NCBI GenBank assembly: GCA_030762935.1
Contig: CM060883.1
Location: forward strand, 30,312,501 to 30,376,500
Direction of reading: 5' to 3'
Source of the DNA: Hymenopus coronatus
Taxonomy: Eukaryota; Arthropoda; Insecta; Mantodea; Hymenopodidae
DNA length: 64,000 bases
Each line of letters begins with the position of its first letter. Within the stretch, counting starts at the first letter, position 1. The translations under genes were made by a program, and so were the position numbers. Positions 22,927-33,697 of the stretch are shown here, one piece after another. The notes beneath the pieces are model-generated. The model saw only the letters and a program-made list of their open reading frames with translations, ran no database searches and was not told where the DNA came from.

Positions 22927-23768
22927 ATCGGATGTGTTCCATTTACATGACTTTCTCTATATCTCTTCAACAAAGTATTGTTAAAAAGCTTATACTTCTC
23001 TTTACTTCATACTAATTGAGGAAAAATTGGCAGAAATAGTCCCTTTACTTGCTTCCTTGTAAGTAGAAGCGAAATAAGGGAGTGATATTGTTTAAAGTGA
23101 TAGTCACAAGTTGGTTGCTAGGTGACTGAAGTTCCTTTGTTTGTATGAACAGGAATTGATATATAAGTTTTTAAAGCTGAAACCAAAAAGAAGGAGTATC
23201 TCAAAAACGACCAACTCCACGGAAAAATGTACATTAGATAAAGCGTATTTTGAAGGTGTTCTACATTTTTGGTGTTGTAAGTTTTTGTCCATCTCTTATG
23301 ATTTAGCAGTTATGCAAAATTCCATCCAGAATAAAGTAGTCTTCAGAGGCTATTCCCAGAAAATTCAAGATATAAATTTCATTTGTCAGGTAAATATCTT
23401 TATTATATGAAATTTTAATCAAAACCGTTACAGCCATTTTTGAGAAAATCAACATTTTCGAAAAAAAGGTTCCATGTAAAGGGTAGTTTGAGGTGGGGAA
23501 ATTTTTCTCAAAATCTTCGTGTCACTTCCCTGGAAGATACTAAACTTAAATACCAAGTTTGGTATTTTACCGACTTTTCGTTTTTGAGCTATCGTGTTTA
23601 CAGACACACGGACACACACATACGGATCTTTTTCTGAAAATGCTTTCTTTGGATACAAAAGACCTAAAATGTATATTTCCGGTGAAATCTCGGTAACAAA
23701 TGTTTGGGTAGAGGGCAATACGTTCTCCATACACTATGTACATAGTACGTATAGAGAAAGTAAAAAAA
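22927..23768 (-). mobile_element. Element A copy, complete
   Basis: D end GGATGTGTTCCATTTACATG and P palindrome ACACTATGTACATAGTACG. AC tract short (GACACACGGACACACACAT). Confidence 0.92.
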
Positions 23769-24405
23769 TGGAACACATCAGAAGTTTTGTTTAAATTAAA
23801 TTAAATTAAAATAAATTGTTATTTAGTGTGCAAGTTCTGAAATGACAGCCCTGTAAGTAATCAAGTTGTACGCTGTCATGCTCACTGGTTTTACATTTGG
23901 GCACAAATGACGTGTGTAGAATAGCGGTAGTCTGCTATAATACATGCAGTGAATGGATGGATGCCTACGGACACAGAGATCTTGCAAGAGGAAGATTAGA
24001 TGGGAGAAGGGAGTGACAAAGAGGAACAGGAAGGCGACCCAATTCCAGGCTCTACATCAAAAGACTGTGAATATCTTCCGCTATATTCGCGAACTGGTCG
24101 CAACCAAGATAAATGTTGTGTATCCAAAGGAATTCGTCCCTTCAGAGGACCCAAATAACACATCACAGATCTCGAATCAGTGTTGCTTAAGTTGTTAATT
24201 CCATTTCTAAGATATATTCCCTTGATTGTGATCAAATGCAAGAACTTTTCTATATATAATTATTATTTTTATTATTGTTTATTTTTTATTGTTTCATTTA
24301 TATAGAGCCTTCTTTAACATCTAAGGTTTAACCGCGGGCTTTGCATTAGAAACAACTCGTTGACTGTAGGTTCTTTACATTGAGTTTAAATCGTTTTATT
24401 TTCCT

Positions 24406-24410
<5 letters not shown>
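23769..24410. other. No gene recognised
   Basis: AT-rich sequence with TTAAATTAAATTAAATT at about 23792 and TTATT runs at about 24255. Opposed 81-codon frames at 23953-24241 are unrecognised. Confidence 0.5.

Positions 24411-24458
<48 letters not shown>
24411..24458. repeat. (AC)n microsatellite
   Basis: About 24 AC dinucleotides, immediately followed by a tRNA-headed repeat at 24459. Confidence 0.95.
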
Positions 24459-24462
<4 letters not shown>

Positions 24463-24767
24463 GCGCAGCTGCTTACCAAGCGGAAGACCAGGGTTCGATT
24501 CCCAGTACCGGCGTGGGGATTTTTCTCCCGCTGGGAGACCTGGTCCGGGGTGCACTCAGCCTCGTGAGATCCCTGGGGGGCCAACTGAGGAGCTACTTGA
24601 TGGAGAAGTAGCGGATCCAGGTCATGAGGACCAGGGGGCTCGAGGCGCTGACCACGTCTCACCCTTCAATACTGCACCCTATCCATACCGTCTGTAGTAA
24701 ACCGAGATGGGGTACGCAGCGGCCGGGCGTTAGGCCAAGGCTCATTGTGAGCTGTCGTGCTATGGAG

Positions 24768-24770
<3 letters not shown>
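24459..24770 (+). mobile_element. tRNA-headed repeat (SINE7, single copy here)
   Basis: GTAGCGCAGCTGCTTACC resembles box A and AGGGTTCGATTCCC is a clear box B about 40 bases downstream, followed by a GC-rich ~260-bp body (GACCTGGTCCGGGGTGCACT, GGATCCAGGTCATGAGGACC). Only one copy is seen in the window, so the family assignment rests on the tRNA-like head and position. Confidence 0.55.
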
Positions 24771-24804
<34 letters not shown>

Positions 24805-24926
24805 CACACACATACTTCCAGACTCTGTGGAGGATAGGGAATAATTCTGGTTAAAGAAAAATTCCCCGCCTCAGCCGGGAATCGAACCCGGGATCTTCTG
24901 GTAAGAAGTAGGCTCGCTGGCCACTC
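24771..24926 (-). mobile_element. SINE5 copy with (AC)n tail
   Basis: On the minus strand: GTGGCTCGAGTGGCCAGCGA (box A side), GGGTTCGATTCCCGG (box B), then TTTTTCTTTAACCAGAATTA and a GAGTCTGGAAGTATGTGTG tail running into (TG)n. The same order occurs at 33698-33850. The (AC)n at 24772-24800 is therefore the SINE tail. Confidence 0.8.
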
Positions 24927-24935
24927 GAGCCACGT

Positions 24936-24967
24936 ATTATATTATTATTATTATTATTATTATTATT
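24936..24967. repeat. (TTA)n microsatellite
   Basis: About ten TTA/ATT units at the 5' side of SINE5. Confidence 0.9.
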
Positions 24968-25134
24968 GTTATTTTAAATCGCTTTAATAACTCGACCATA
25001 ACGCGACGGAATGGTTCGGTACCTTCGCTTAACGCCAAGTAGATGGTGTTAGAGGGCCGTCCAGACTAACTGCACTACCTGCATAGTATTTTTCAGACTA
25101 TGATTACCCTCGCCGTGACTTTTAAGTTTGGATT

Positions 25135-25602
25135 TAGGTAGTTTTCATTTTTATGTGGTAAGTTTTTGCAAATTTCTTACGGTTTAGCAGTTATGCAAAA
25201 CTTCATAAAATTCATCCAGAATAAAGTAGTCTTCAGAGGCTATTCCTTAAAAATTCAAGATATACAAATTATTTGTCAGGTAAATAAATTCAGTATACTA
25301 TATTTTAATCAAAATGGTTAGAGCCATTTTTTGAGAAAATCAAAATTTTCGAAAAAAGTTCCATGTAAAAGGTAGCTGAGCGTGAGGGGATTTTCTTGAA
25401 AGTCTTCGTATCGCATCCTTAGAAGATACCAAAGTTAAATGCTAAGTTTGGTATTTTGCGAACTTTTTGTTTTTGAGTTAACGTGTTCACACACACACGG
25501 GGCTTTTTCAATTTTTTTTTGGATTCAGGGGATCCTAAAACATGTATTTCCGGTGAAATCTCGGTATCTCACTATGTGCATAGCGTGTAGAGTAAGTAAA
25601 GA
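25135..25602 (-). mobile_element. Element A copy, D half missing
   Basis: It starts at TTTTTATGTGGTAAGTTTTT and runs to a P end shortened to CACTATGTGCATAGCGTG. AC tract is ACACACACACGG. Confidence 0.85.
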
Positions 25603-25849
25603 GTCAGATGGTCAGATGGCTAAGAGCAGTTGCCTTCTAAGGCACCTCTCATTACTCATTCTTACTACTTAGTTCCGCGACAGGCAGATCGGGTTAGGGG
25701 TGCCATTCACTGTACTACTTACGCATCTATAGATAGAGCAGAAAAAATGGAATCTGTGAGTTTAAAAATATAGTAAACGTATTAGTAGCGAAATTCTTTT
25801 TTTTTTGGGGGGGGGGAAGGACCTTTGTTTTATTTTACTCAATTCAAAA
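25603..25849. other. No gene recognised
   Basis: Contains a G run at about 25807-25816 and a stretch (CAGATGGCTAAGAGCAGTTG) that could be a decayed tRNA-like SINE head, not otherwise supported. Confidence 0.4.
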
Positions 25850-25930
25850 AGCTTATGTTTCTACCTATTCGAGATAAACATTAGCAGAAACGCTCTTATT
25901 ACTTAGTTCCTTGTAATTAGAAGGCAAAGA
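25850..25930 (-). mobile_element. Element A fragment (D side)
   Basis: AAAGCTTATGTTTCTACCTA and GAGATAAACATTAGCAGAAA match the D-proximal block. Confidence 0.6.
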
Positions 25931-26504
25931 CTAAGCTACAGCCTATCTGTCAGATTTATCAGCATAGGACAGTACAAACTCTTTATTCAGCAGAAAATCT
26001 GGTAGCGATATTTTAGTTTCCATCTGTTCTGGGTGACAGCAGAGCTAGGTTGGCAGCATTGTGATCCGAATATAATTAAAATACTAATTGGAAGAGTTAT
26101 AAGGCATCGCTCTGGCACCCGGAAAGATTTCACGCCTTGCAGAAGTTTATTTAAATCGGGGCTTAACTCTTCACGAGATTTCAAATTCTAATTAGATTCT
26201 CGGAGTTGTTTCACGTTTCTAAGGCGGAGGATCGAGCAGCGATGCCATATTGACTCTGGCGTACGACAAAAATATTGCCATATGGACAATGTATATGTTT
26301 GCGCTGTGGAGTGTGTGACGTCATGACATACACACACACTGGAAGACAAACAATAGCTGGATAGTGGCCAGCGCAATATGGTCGTGCTCCGTTCCGCAGA
26401 CAAAGCCACCCACCGCGGGTTCGAATCCCAACCCTGAAATATTATCCTACAGCATTTACAGGAGACTTCGTTTCAGCTAACAGCAATAATAATTCAAATT
26501 ATAT
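25931..26504. other. No gene; possible tRNA-like box B at 26415
   Basis: Unique-looking sequence. At about 26415-26430 GCGGGTTCGAATCCC is a perfect box-B-type sequence, preceded by GCGCAATATGGTCGTGC, so a decayed SINE head is possible. No second copy is visible. Confidence 0.4.
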
Positions 26505-26620
26505 TTTTAATTTCTTTACCGTGTACTGTGCACACAGTAAGTAGAGATGGTATTGTATTCCACCAAAAAATTTGAGATTTCACCGGAAGTATATTTTTTG
26601 AGGTCAAGTATATAAAAAAA
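26505..26620 (+). mobile_element. Element A fragment (P end)
   Basis: GTGTACTGTGCACACAGTAA keeps a palindromic P end, followed by TATTGTATTCCACCAAAAAA and GATTTCACCGGAAGTATAT. Confidence 0.7.
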
Positions 26621-26621
26621 T

Positions 26622-27771
26622 AAAATTTCACCTGTTCCATTCTCATGACTTTCTCTACATCTCCTACATCTCTGTAACAAATTGGATGCCCTTCACGGTG
26701 TAATGGTTACCATGCTGACTTTATATACCCAAGGTCGAGGGTTCAAACCCAGCGGAGGACGATGGATTTTTTCGGGCGTTATATTTTTTAGCATGGCTTC
26801 CTTCGGAAGGGAAGTAAAGCCAATGGTCCCGTGTCGTAGATTTACGGGACGCAAAAGAACCTCAAGGCTGATAGAGAGGCCTATGAGCAAAATTAAGCGG
26901 TCTTTCACGCCCAATTTAGAGTGGGACGCTGAGAACCACAGCAGTTAAAGAGCGTCCATAAATAACACTCCAGTATCTGTAACAAACTATTGTTAAAAAG
27001 GTTATTCTTCTATCTCCTTCGTGTTAATCGAGATAAACATTAGCAGAAATTATCTTATTACTTGCTTCCTTGTAAGTAGAATGGAAATAAGGAAGTAGCA
27101 TAGGTTAAAGCGACTGTCAAATGTTTTAAAAGGTGGCTGCTATGTGGTTGAAGTTTGTTTGTATGGTCAAGAGTTAACAAATCTCCGTATGAGAAAAGTA
27201 GAACTGTTTTAAAACCAATAACAAGGAATATCTCAAAGTCAACTTCACGAACAAACGTATATAACATAAATTGTGTCCCTTAACGAGCTCTACCTTTTTT
27301 AAAGTAAGTTTTTGTCTATTTCTGATGATTTAACAGTTATGCAAAATCCGGCAAAATTCATCCAGAATAAAGATATCTTCAGAGGATATTTTCAGAAAAT
27401 TCAAGATATACATTTAATTTGGCATATAAATATATTTAATACACAATATTTTAATCAAAATCGCTACAGCCATTTTTGAGCAAATCAACAATTTTCGAAT
27501 TTTTTTCCATGTAAAGAGTAGTTGGCGGTGAGGGTATTTTCTTGAAAACATCGTATCGCATCCTTGGAAAATACTAAACTTAAATACCAAGTTTAATATT
27601 TAACGCCCACAGAGACACACACTCGGAATTTTGTCTAAAAATACTTTTTCTGATTTCAAGGGATTCCGAAGCATGTATTTCTGATAAAATCTCTGGATCA
27701 AATTTTTGGGTGCAATACAATACCTCCTCTATACCCTATGTACCTAGTATGTGAAGAGAAATGAAAAACAG
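26622..27771 (-). mobile_element. Element A copy with nested SINE1
   Basis: D end CCTGTTCCATTCTCATGACT at about 26630. SINE1 inserted at 26682-26975. The rest continues from AACTATTGTTAAAAAGGTTA to a P end at about 27730-27765 (ACCCTATGTACCTAGTATG). Confidence 0.88.
26682..26975 (+). mobile_element. SINE1 copy, full length with target duplication
   Basis: Box A region GGTGTAATGGTTACC, box B GGGTTCAAACCC, then the SINE1 body and an AAAGAGCGTCCATAAATAAC 3' end. The 11 bases TCTGTAACAAA flank it directly at 26671-26681 and 26976-26986. The host Element A normally has one such run, so this is a target-site duplication. The frames at 26682-26948 (+) and 26693-26914 (-) are SINE translations. Confidence 0.92.
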
Positions 27772-28085
27772 AATCTTACTACAGTAAAAATGTAGATATG
27801 GTTAAAGTACACAATTTATGTCCTATACAATTTTTATGGAGGTACACGTTTGAGATATTCCTGGTTATTTATTTAATATTTCAAATCCAATAATTTTCTC
27901 CAACGTGAAGGCTCCTGGCCATGCAAAGACAACCGCATAGCGACTGCTTTTAAAACATTTGACTATCGCTCTAGCTTAGTTTACCTATCTCTTATTTCCC
28001 TTCTACTTACAAGGAACTAAGTAGTAAGACCAGTTCTGATAATTTTTATCTCGATTAGCATTAGCATACAGGCTCTACAGCCATT
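27772..28085 (+). mobile_element. Element A copy, P half missing
   Basis: It starts at ACAGTAAAAATGTAGATATG, continues through CACAATTTATGTCCTATAC and TTCCCTTCTACTTACAAGG, and ends near the GATTAGCATTAGC block. Confidence 0.8.
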
Positions 28086-28173
28086 TGGCGATAGTACAAT
28101 CATGTGTTGCCTGAATATCATTTGATAAAATAGTATTTTTCTCAAAATTATATTTTCATACTTTCAAAATGTT

Positions 28174-28964
28174 CCACGCTGTATTTTTACTTTCTCTACT
28201 CGAACTACGTACATAGTGTATAGAGAAACTATTGTATAGCATCCAAAAATTCTATTCCGAGATGTCACCGGAAATATATGTTTTGAGACCCCCTGAATAA
28301 AAAAAAAGCATTTTAGAAAAAATGTTCGCGAGTGTCTTTTGGCAGCATAGTTCAAAAACGAAAAGTCCATTAAATACCAATGTTGCCCTTTGTATGGAAC
28401 AATTTTTGAAAATTTTGACTTTATCAAAAATGGATCTACCACTTTGGTTAAAATGTCGTATATAAAATATTTACCTGACAAATAAAATATATATCTTCAA
28501 TTTTTTGGGAATAGCCTCTGAAGACATCTTTATTCTGGATGAATCTTGCGGAGTTTTGCATAACTGCTAAGAGATAGACAAAAACTTAACAAAACATGTA
28601 GCGCTCGTTAAAACACATAATTTAAGTCATATACATCTTTATGGAGTTGGCCGTTTTGGAGATATTTATTGCTATTGGTTTCAGTTTTCAAGTATTAAAG
28701 CTTTTCAAATAGGTACAGGAAGCTGTCAACTGCTTGGTGCGCAAAGAAACGGAGTTCAGACTTATAGAGACCACATTTTAAAACATTTGCCTCTTGGTTT
28801 AGCCTCTTTATTTACCTTCTACTTACAAGGAACTAAGACGTATGCATTTAAGTAATGAGACCGTTTATAGTAATGTTTATCTATTAGCATGAAGTTGATA
28901 GAAGAATAAGCTTATTGTTACAGAGATGTAGAGAAAGTCATGTGAATGGAACACATCAGATGTT
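28174..28964 (+). mobile_element. Element A copy, complete
   Basis: P palindrome AACTACGTACATAGTGTATA and D end GTGAATGGAACACATCAGAT. The GT tract is nearly lost (GTTCGCGAGTGTC). Confidence 0.9.
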
Positions 28965-29274
28965 TTGCTTAAATACAACTAAAATTTCCAGAAAGGTAGA
29001 TGTATCTGTTGAAATGTTACAGGAGAAAAAATTATCCAAACAGGAATAGTAATTAAAAACACATATTTTTATGAAAACTAATTACTTTTAGGAATACCAA
29101 CAATGTCTAGTTTGTTTTTTTTTAAAAAAGGGTTATCATAAATCAGTAATCAAAGCTATTGGAATATTATCACGTAAAGGTTTTGTGTGGGTTCAAAGCC
29201 AGAATTAAAAAATTGCCAACTAATTTTCTTAAATGTTGAGGCGTGTGGGGATTTTTTACTGTACAATAAATGTA
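28965..29274. other. No gene recognised
   Basis: AT-rich sequence without an identified family. Confidence 0.5.
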
Positions 29275-29432
29275 TATAATAAAATATATAAATTAATGTA
29301 TATCTTGCAAAGTGTTTATCTAACTCGAATGAAATTTGATATTCATATTAGTATAATAGCTATGCAATCATAGTAAACTTTTCAGAAAAATCTTCACAGA
29401 AATATAGAAATTCCACCTACAGTGACCCTTAA
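29275..29432 (+). repeat. Repeat B, copy 2
   Basis: Parallel to 890-1050: CTCGAATGAAATTTGATATT, TATTAGTATAATAG, CAGAAAAATCTTCACAGAAA, CAGTGACCCTT. It ends where an Element A fragment starts. Confidence 0.55.
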
Positions 29433-29433
29433 A

Positions 29434-29884
29434 AGATTTGAGTATCGTTTAAAACCTAATGTATTCCTCCAATTCCGTTTTAATATAAGTAACAGGTATT
29501 AAAGAAATTTCTACAATGAGTTGGATAGGCAGAGTCAGACTGAAAAATTCAATGCCATAGCCAGGATTTAAACCACGGTTCTCCTGATCTCCCGCCGGTT
29601 GCTCTGCCACTGAGCTACCATGGCAACATGCCAGCATAGCATTGTTTCCGGTGATCTCTAGTTATAACTATTATAGTCAATTAGTATTGGTTTAATTGTT
29701 TTTTCACACAAGCCATGTGTAGGACAGAACATGGTTCAAATCCCGGCTATGACATTGACTTTTTCAGTCTGACTCTACCTATCCAACTCCTGCCCTATAC
29801 ACGGCATGTGTGAAAAAACAATTAATCCTATTTCTACAATGTTTAAATTTTGTAATAATGTTTTTAAGAATGTTTTTGAAAAAT
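29434..29884 (+). mobile_element. Element A fragment split by SINE6 composite
   Basis: GATTTGAGTATCGTTTAAAA to AGAAATTTCTACAATG (29518), then, after the SINE6 composite, resumption at TTTAAATTTTGTAATAATG and an eroded D side near 29884. Confidence 0.6.
29519..29829. mobile_element. SINE6 composite, inverted arrangement
   Basis: Minus-strand part 29519-29640 carries a tRNA-like head (GGTAGCTCAGTGGCAGAGC with box B GTGGTTTAAATCC). A minus-strand 3' tail lies at about 29697-29735 (TTTTTTCACACAAGCCATGT). A plus-strand body follows at 29736-29825 (TGGTTCAAATCCCGGCTATG to GGCATGTGTGAAAAAACAAT). The perfect 12-base direct repeat ATTTCTACAATG at 29507-29518 and 29830-29841 brackets the whole structure, so it probably arrived in one event. 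Confidence 0.8.
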
Positions 29885-30764
29885 AGAGAAAACACGTGAT
29901 GTGGTCTATTCACATGACTTTCTCTACCTGCTCTGAAAATAAAGTATATTCTTAGAAAATATTATTCTTTTATCTACATCCGAGATAAACATTAGCAGAA
30001 ATGGTCATGTTACTTATTTTCCAAGTAAGCAGAAGAGAAATGACGGTATATGCTAGGCTAAGGCGATAGTCAAATGTTTTAAAAAGTCGGTCGCTATGTG
30101 AAACAATTGAATTCGGCTCGGTTTGCAAAGGTCAGCCGTAGAAAAAGAGAGAGAGAGCTGAAACGTAAGATGACCCCGTTTGAGAAAACTTTAAGTAATT
30201 TAGAATTGAAACAAATAACAAACAACATCTCGGAAGCTGTTCTCTACAACAACAACAAATGTATATGACAAATTGTGTGTGTTAATGAGATCTACAATTT
30301 TTGTATAGTGTGTTTTGGTCTATTCCTTACGGTTAATCAATTATGTAAAAGTCATTCAGAATGATAAGAATTTCAGTAAGTTTTCGTCTATCTCTTACGG
30401 TTTACCAGTCATACAAAAAGTTGCCCAAGTAAAGAAATCTTCAGGCGCTACACTTAGAAAATTCAAGATATGGTTACATTTTATGTTTCACGTAAATATT
30501 TTAATATATGGAATTTTAATCAAAAGCAAGCACCATTTTGATAAAATCGAAACTTACCAAAACTCTTACATGTAAACTGTAGTTTGGGGTGGGAGGAGTT
30601 TTCTGAGAATCTTCTTGTCGAATCCTGGAGGATATTAAACTTAAATATCAAAACTTTTCGTTTTTGACTTAGCTGCAGTCCACAGGTGCGCGCGCACACA
30701 CAATCTTTTTCAACTTTTTTATTTAGGGAACCTCAAAACATGTATTTACGGCGAAATTTGTCGC
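29885..30764 (-). mobile_element. Element A copy, P end replaced
   Basis: D end GATGTGGTCTATTCACATGA. The block holding TTACGGTTTACCAGTCATAC is partly duplicated (30315-30345 and 30375-30415). The P hairpin is cut off at about 30764 by a tRNA-like sequence. Confidence 0.82.
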
Positions 30765-30768
30765 CGTT

Positions 30769-30890
30769 CGTGGTGTAGTATATGCTCAAGGTCTGCCGGT
30801 CCCCATGGCCGCGCTCGCCAAGGCGTCTCGCTTTGGTGCTTCGTAGCGCAAGGGATCGTGGGTTCGAATCCCGCCTTGGGCATGGGTGTT
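30769..30890 (+). mobile_element. tRNA-like SINE head or decayed tRNA
   Basis: GGTGTAGTATATGCTCAAGG opens the segment. GCTCAAGG can pair (with G-U) with CCTTGGGC some 90 bases later, and GTGGGTTCGAATCCC is a strong box B. At about 99 bases between pairing ends it is too long for an ordinary tRNA, so a SINE head is the likelier reading. Confidence 0.5.
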
Positions 30891-31037
30891 ATATATAGAG
30901 TGTGTAAAAAGAAGAAAACAGAAATTCAGTAATCATACAGCAAACAAAGTAAAACAATTAGGCACATAAAAGTAGGGTATACAGTGCCGGATTCCCGAAC
31001 AGGCTCTGGAACTGTATTTTATTAAAAAAAAAAAATG

Positions 31038-31259
31038 TCTCGGGTTCGAACCCGACGGAGGACGATGGAGTTTTTTCGGGCGCAAAAATCCCTAGCATGG
31101 CTTCCTTCGGAAGGGAAGTAAAGCCACTGGTCCCGTGTCGTAGATTTATGGCACTTAAAAGAATCTCACACCTGAGCAAACTTAAGCGGTGTTTCACGTC
31201 CAGTATAGAATGGAACGCTGAGAACCACAGTGGTTAAAGAGCGTTCATAAATAACACTC
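31038..31259 (+). mobile_element. SINE1 copy, 5'-truncated
   Basis: It starts at box B (CGGGTTCGAACCCGAC). The body CTTCCTTCGGAAGGGAAGTA and 3' end AAAGAGCGTTCATAAATAAC are intact. The CTCAAGCCTGATAGAGAGG stretch is partly deleted. Confidence 0.85.
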
Positions 31260-31261
31260 AA

Positions 31262-31356
31262 TTTCTACTTTCTGGTGACAGTTCGTTATCAATTTTGGAT
31301 AGAATACAATACCTTCTCCTATGTATCTTGTACATACGTGCTAGAGAAAGTAAAAA
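31262..31356 (-). mobile_element. Element A fragment (P end)
   Basis: GACAGTTCGTTATCAATTTT then GGATAGAATACAATACCTTC and a P end TATCTTGTACATACGTGCTA. Confidence 0.7.
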
Positions 31357-31379
31357 GAGTTGGAAGTAATTCAAAACTT

Positions 31380-31383
31380 TCTT

Positions 31384-31416
<33 letters not shown>

Positions 31417-31428
31417 TTTTTTTTTTTT
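31380..31428. repeat. (CT)n plus T run
   Basis: (TC)n of about 26 bases followed by ~20 T. The T run is the A tail of the adjacent minus-strand SINE4. Confidence 0.85.
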
Positions 31429-31876
31429 GTAGCTTAACGTCCTTTAACCTGGTTGGTCATATCGGACGATGAATGAAATTGGTGAAATGATGCTCAAATG
31501 ATCTCGGGGTCCATGGAGCTTAAAGTTACTTGACATTCGTCTCCTAATTTTAACATCCTTAAAATAATAACAAATTCTAAATTCATATAATCCTAATATA
31601 ATAAACCTTTTTATAATTTTATTTTTTAAAAAGCTATTCCGCTGTTAATTTAAAAAACTTTCTTTCTTTTTAGGAAATTTTGTATTCCTTGGTATGAATT
31701 TATAATTTGTATGAATTTTTTTTATTAGAGGTAGTCTTAAGTAAAAATTGCACTCATAGTAGGATAAGGGAAAACCCCGAAAAAAACCTTATCCGGGTAA
31801 CTCACCCTAAACGAGATTCAAACTGACGACCTTTTGAATGTGAGGCAGACACGCTACCACCACACTACCCAGGCGG
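31408..31876 (-). mobile_element. SINE4 copy, long form
   Basis: On the minus strand: CCCGCCTGGGTAGTGTGGTG head, GTCAGTTTGAATCTCG box-B-like, GGGTGAGTTACCCGGATAAG, TTTTTTTCGGGGTTTTCCC, then about 210 bp of AT-rich sequence (31545-31755 on plus) absent from the copy at 40541, then GACGAATGTCAAGTAAC, GATCATTTGAGCATCATTTC, CCAACCAGGTTAAAGGACG and an A tail. The extra segment is an insertion or an alternative long subfamily. Confidence 0.8.
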
Positions 31877-31879
31877 GAA

Positions 31880-32549
31880 GAACTTTTTCTTTTCTCTTAA
31901 AAATGGGAAGACATCATTATAGAGTGTGATGTAAAATCTGAACGTTCCCTTACATTGCGGATGCCAGACAAGTACAAGAAGAATAAGAAGTGGAAACGCC
32001 AGGAGTATTATTGCTATGCCCTCGCAGGTGTTAAAAAGTCTACACTCACTTGTCTAAGTGATGAGTCAGGGGCCCTAATTAGATGTCGCTGCTCCCCTAG
32101 CTGGACCCTCCATGTCAAGTCCCCGTCCTCCAGAACACGATGGGGGAGCTGCAGAGTTACAAGGGGCGAAACCAAAAAGGGAAGAAAACGATGTTAATGA
32201 CAAGCCCCCATTTTTACCCTTTCACGAAGTCAAATGCGGCTGCAGTGGTGGCTCGTCATGGGTAAACATCTGAAAGGAAGTCTTTTCCTCTATTGCAGAC
32301 ATATCTAAATTAAATTAACATAGCGGAAGATGCAGTAATTCACTCCACTCAATGTGAAGCATTAGGGCATGTTGTTATGCGACGTAGTGGAATCTTTGTA
32401 TACTCAAGGCCTTCCTCCTCTGTATATAGGGTTGTGTTTTCTTTACTTTATATTTACTTCGGTGATATGTTTTACTTTGGACGAATCCATCAGGGGCTTA
32501 ATAAATTAACCAACATTTATTGTTGTGCAGTCTAGGGCGATGCTTGTAA
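31880..32549. other. No confident gene; weak open frame
   Basis: An 80-codon plus frame (31955-32197), basic at its start (MRMPDKYKKNKKWKRQEYY), lies in a locally less AT-rich segment. I recognise no family. A GTAAAC at about 32260 and TATTGCAG at about 32298 look like splice signals but chance is likely. Confidence 0.3.
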
Positions 32550-33348
32550 TTTCTCTGCACGTACTATGTACATAGTGTATAGAGAAGTTATTTTATTGCA
32601 CCCAAAAATTTGATTTCACCGGAAATATGTGTTTTGAGACCCCCTACATAAAAATACAAAACAAAACAAAAAAAGGCATTTTAAGAAAAATTTCCATGGG
32701 TGTCCGTGGGCAGCGTAGCTCAAAAACGAAAAGTACGTTAAATACCAAACTGGAAATTTAAGTTCATTATCTTCCAAAGATGCGTCACGGAGATTTTCAA
32801 GAAAATTCCCCAACCCCAAACTACCCTTTACTTGGAACACATTCGAAATTTTGATTTGCTCAAAAATGGCTGTTACGCTTTTAATTAAAATACCGTAGGT
32901 AGATATATAATAATATTAGCACAACAAATAAACTGTATATCTTAAATTTTCTGGGAAAAGCGTTTGAAGACCTCTTTATTCCGAATGTATTTTGTTTGCA
33001 CTTAAATGTAGATCTCGTTAAAACACATAATTTATGCCATATTGTTTTTTTTTTTCCTGGAATTGTCCGTTTTCGAGATATTGTTATTGCTTTTAGTTTT
33101 AAAATGCTTAAAATTATTCTCATGCGGAAAATTGTCAACTCCTGCCCACACAAAGAAACGAATAGAAACCATATTTTAAAACATTTGACTATAGTTTTAG
33201 CCTAATATATTCCCTCATTTCCCTTCTACTTACAAGGAAGTAAGTAATAAGACCGTTTTTTTCTTTAATGTTTATCTCGATTAGCAAGAAGTATACTGAA
33301 GAATAAGCTTTTCAGCATTAATTTGTTACACAGATGTAGAGAAAGTCA
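32550..33348 (+). mobile_element. Element A copy, nearly complete
   Basis: P palindrome GTACTATGTACATAGTGTAT. It ends at TAGAGAAAGTCAG, losing the outer D end. The GT tract has been replaced by CCATGGGTGTCCGTGGG. Confidence 0.9.
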
Positions 33349-33590
33349 GTTTAGGGAAGCTTTGATCGCAAATGTATGTGAAGACAAACACTGTAATTAA
33401 ATGTAGTGCAAATAATTGCAATTTGGAAAATGAAACTTTGGGCAATGATTTAAGTAACTCCAACGACTTATTTTCAAATACGTTATGCTTGTATAATTTT
33501 GTAGAACAAATAATTTAATTTTTAGTTCGTGTGGAGTCTCCGAAAATGTCATGAAAATGATAATTCCCGCGACGGGTTAGTTAAGTCATT

Positions 33591-33647
33591 TTGTAGAATG
33601 GAACGCTATGATCATAGTAATTGGAAAGCGTCCATAAATAAAACTCA
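33591..33647 (+). mobile_element. SINE1 fragment (3' end)
   Basis: TAGAATGGAACGCTATGATC and GGAAAGCGTCCATAAATAAA are the last ~57 bases of SINE1. Confidence 0.65.
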
Positions 33648-33654
33648 CCTTCCA

Positions 33655-33693
33655 TATTGTTTTACTTTCTCTTTCACATAAGCACAATGTATA
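33655..33693 (+). mobile_element. Element A fragment (P end)
   Basis: GTTTTACTTTCTCTTTCACA and AGCACAATGTATAATA form a decayed P end cut by SINE5. Confidence 0.5.
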
Positions 33694-33697
33694 ATAG

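Noticed and set aside
29580..29632. tRNA-Ala-like sequence on the minus strand
   Set aside because: The box A and box B are good but the head continues into the SINE6 body and recurs at 59945, so it is a SINE head and not a tRNA gene.
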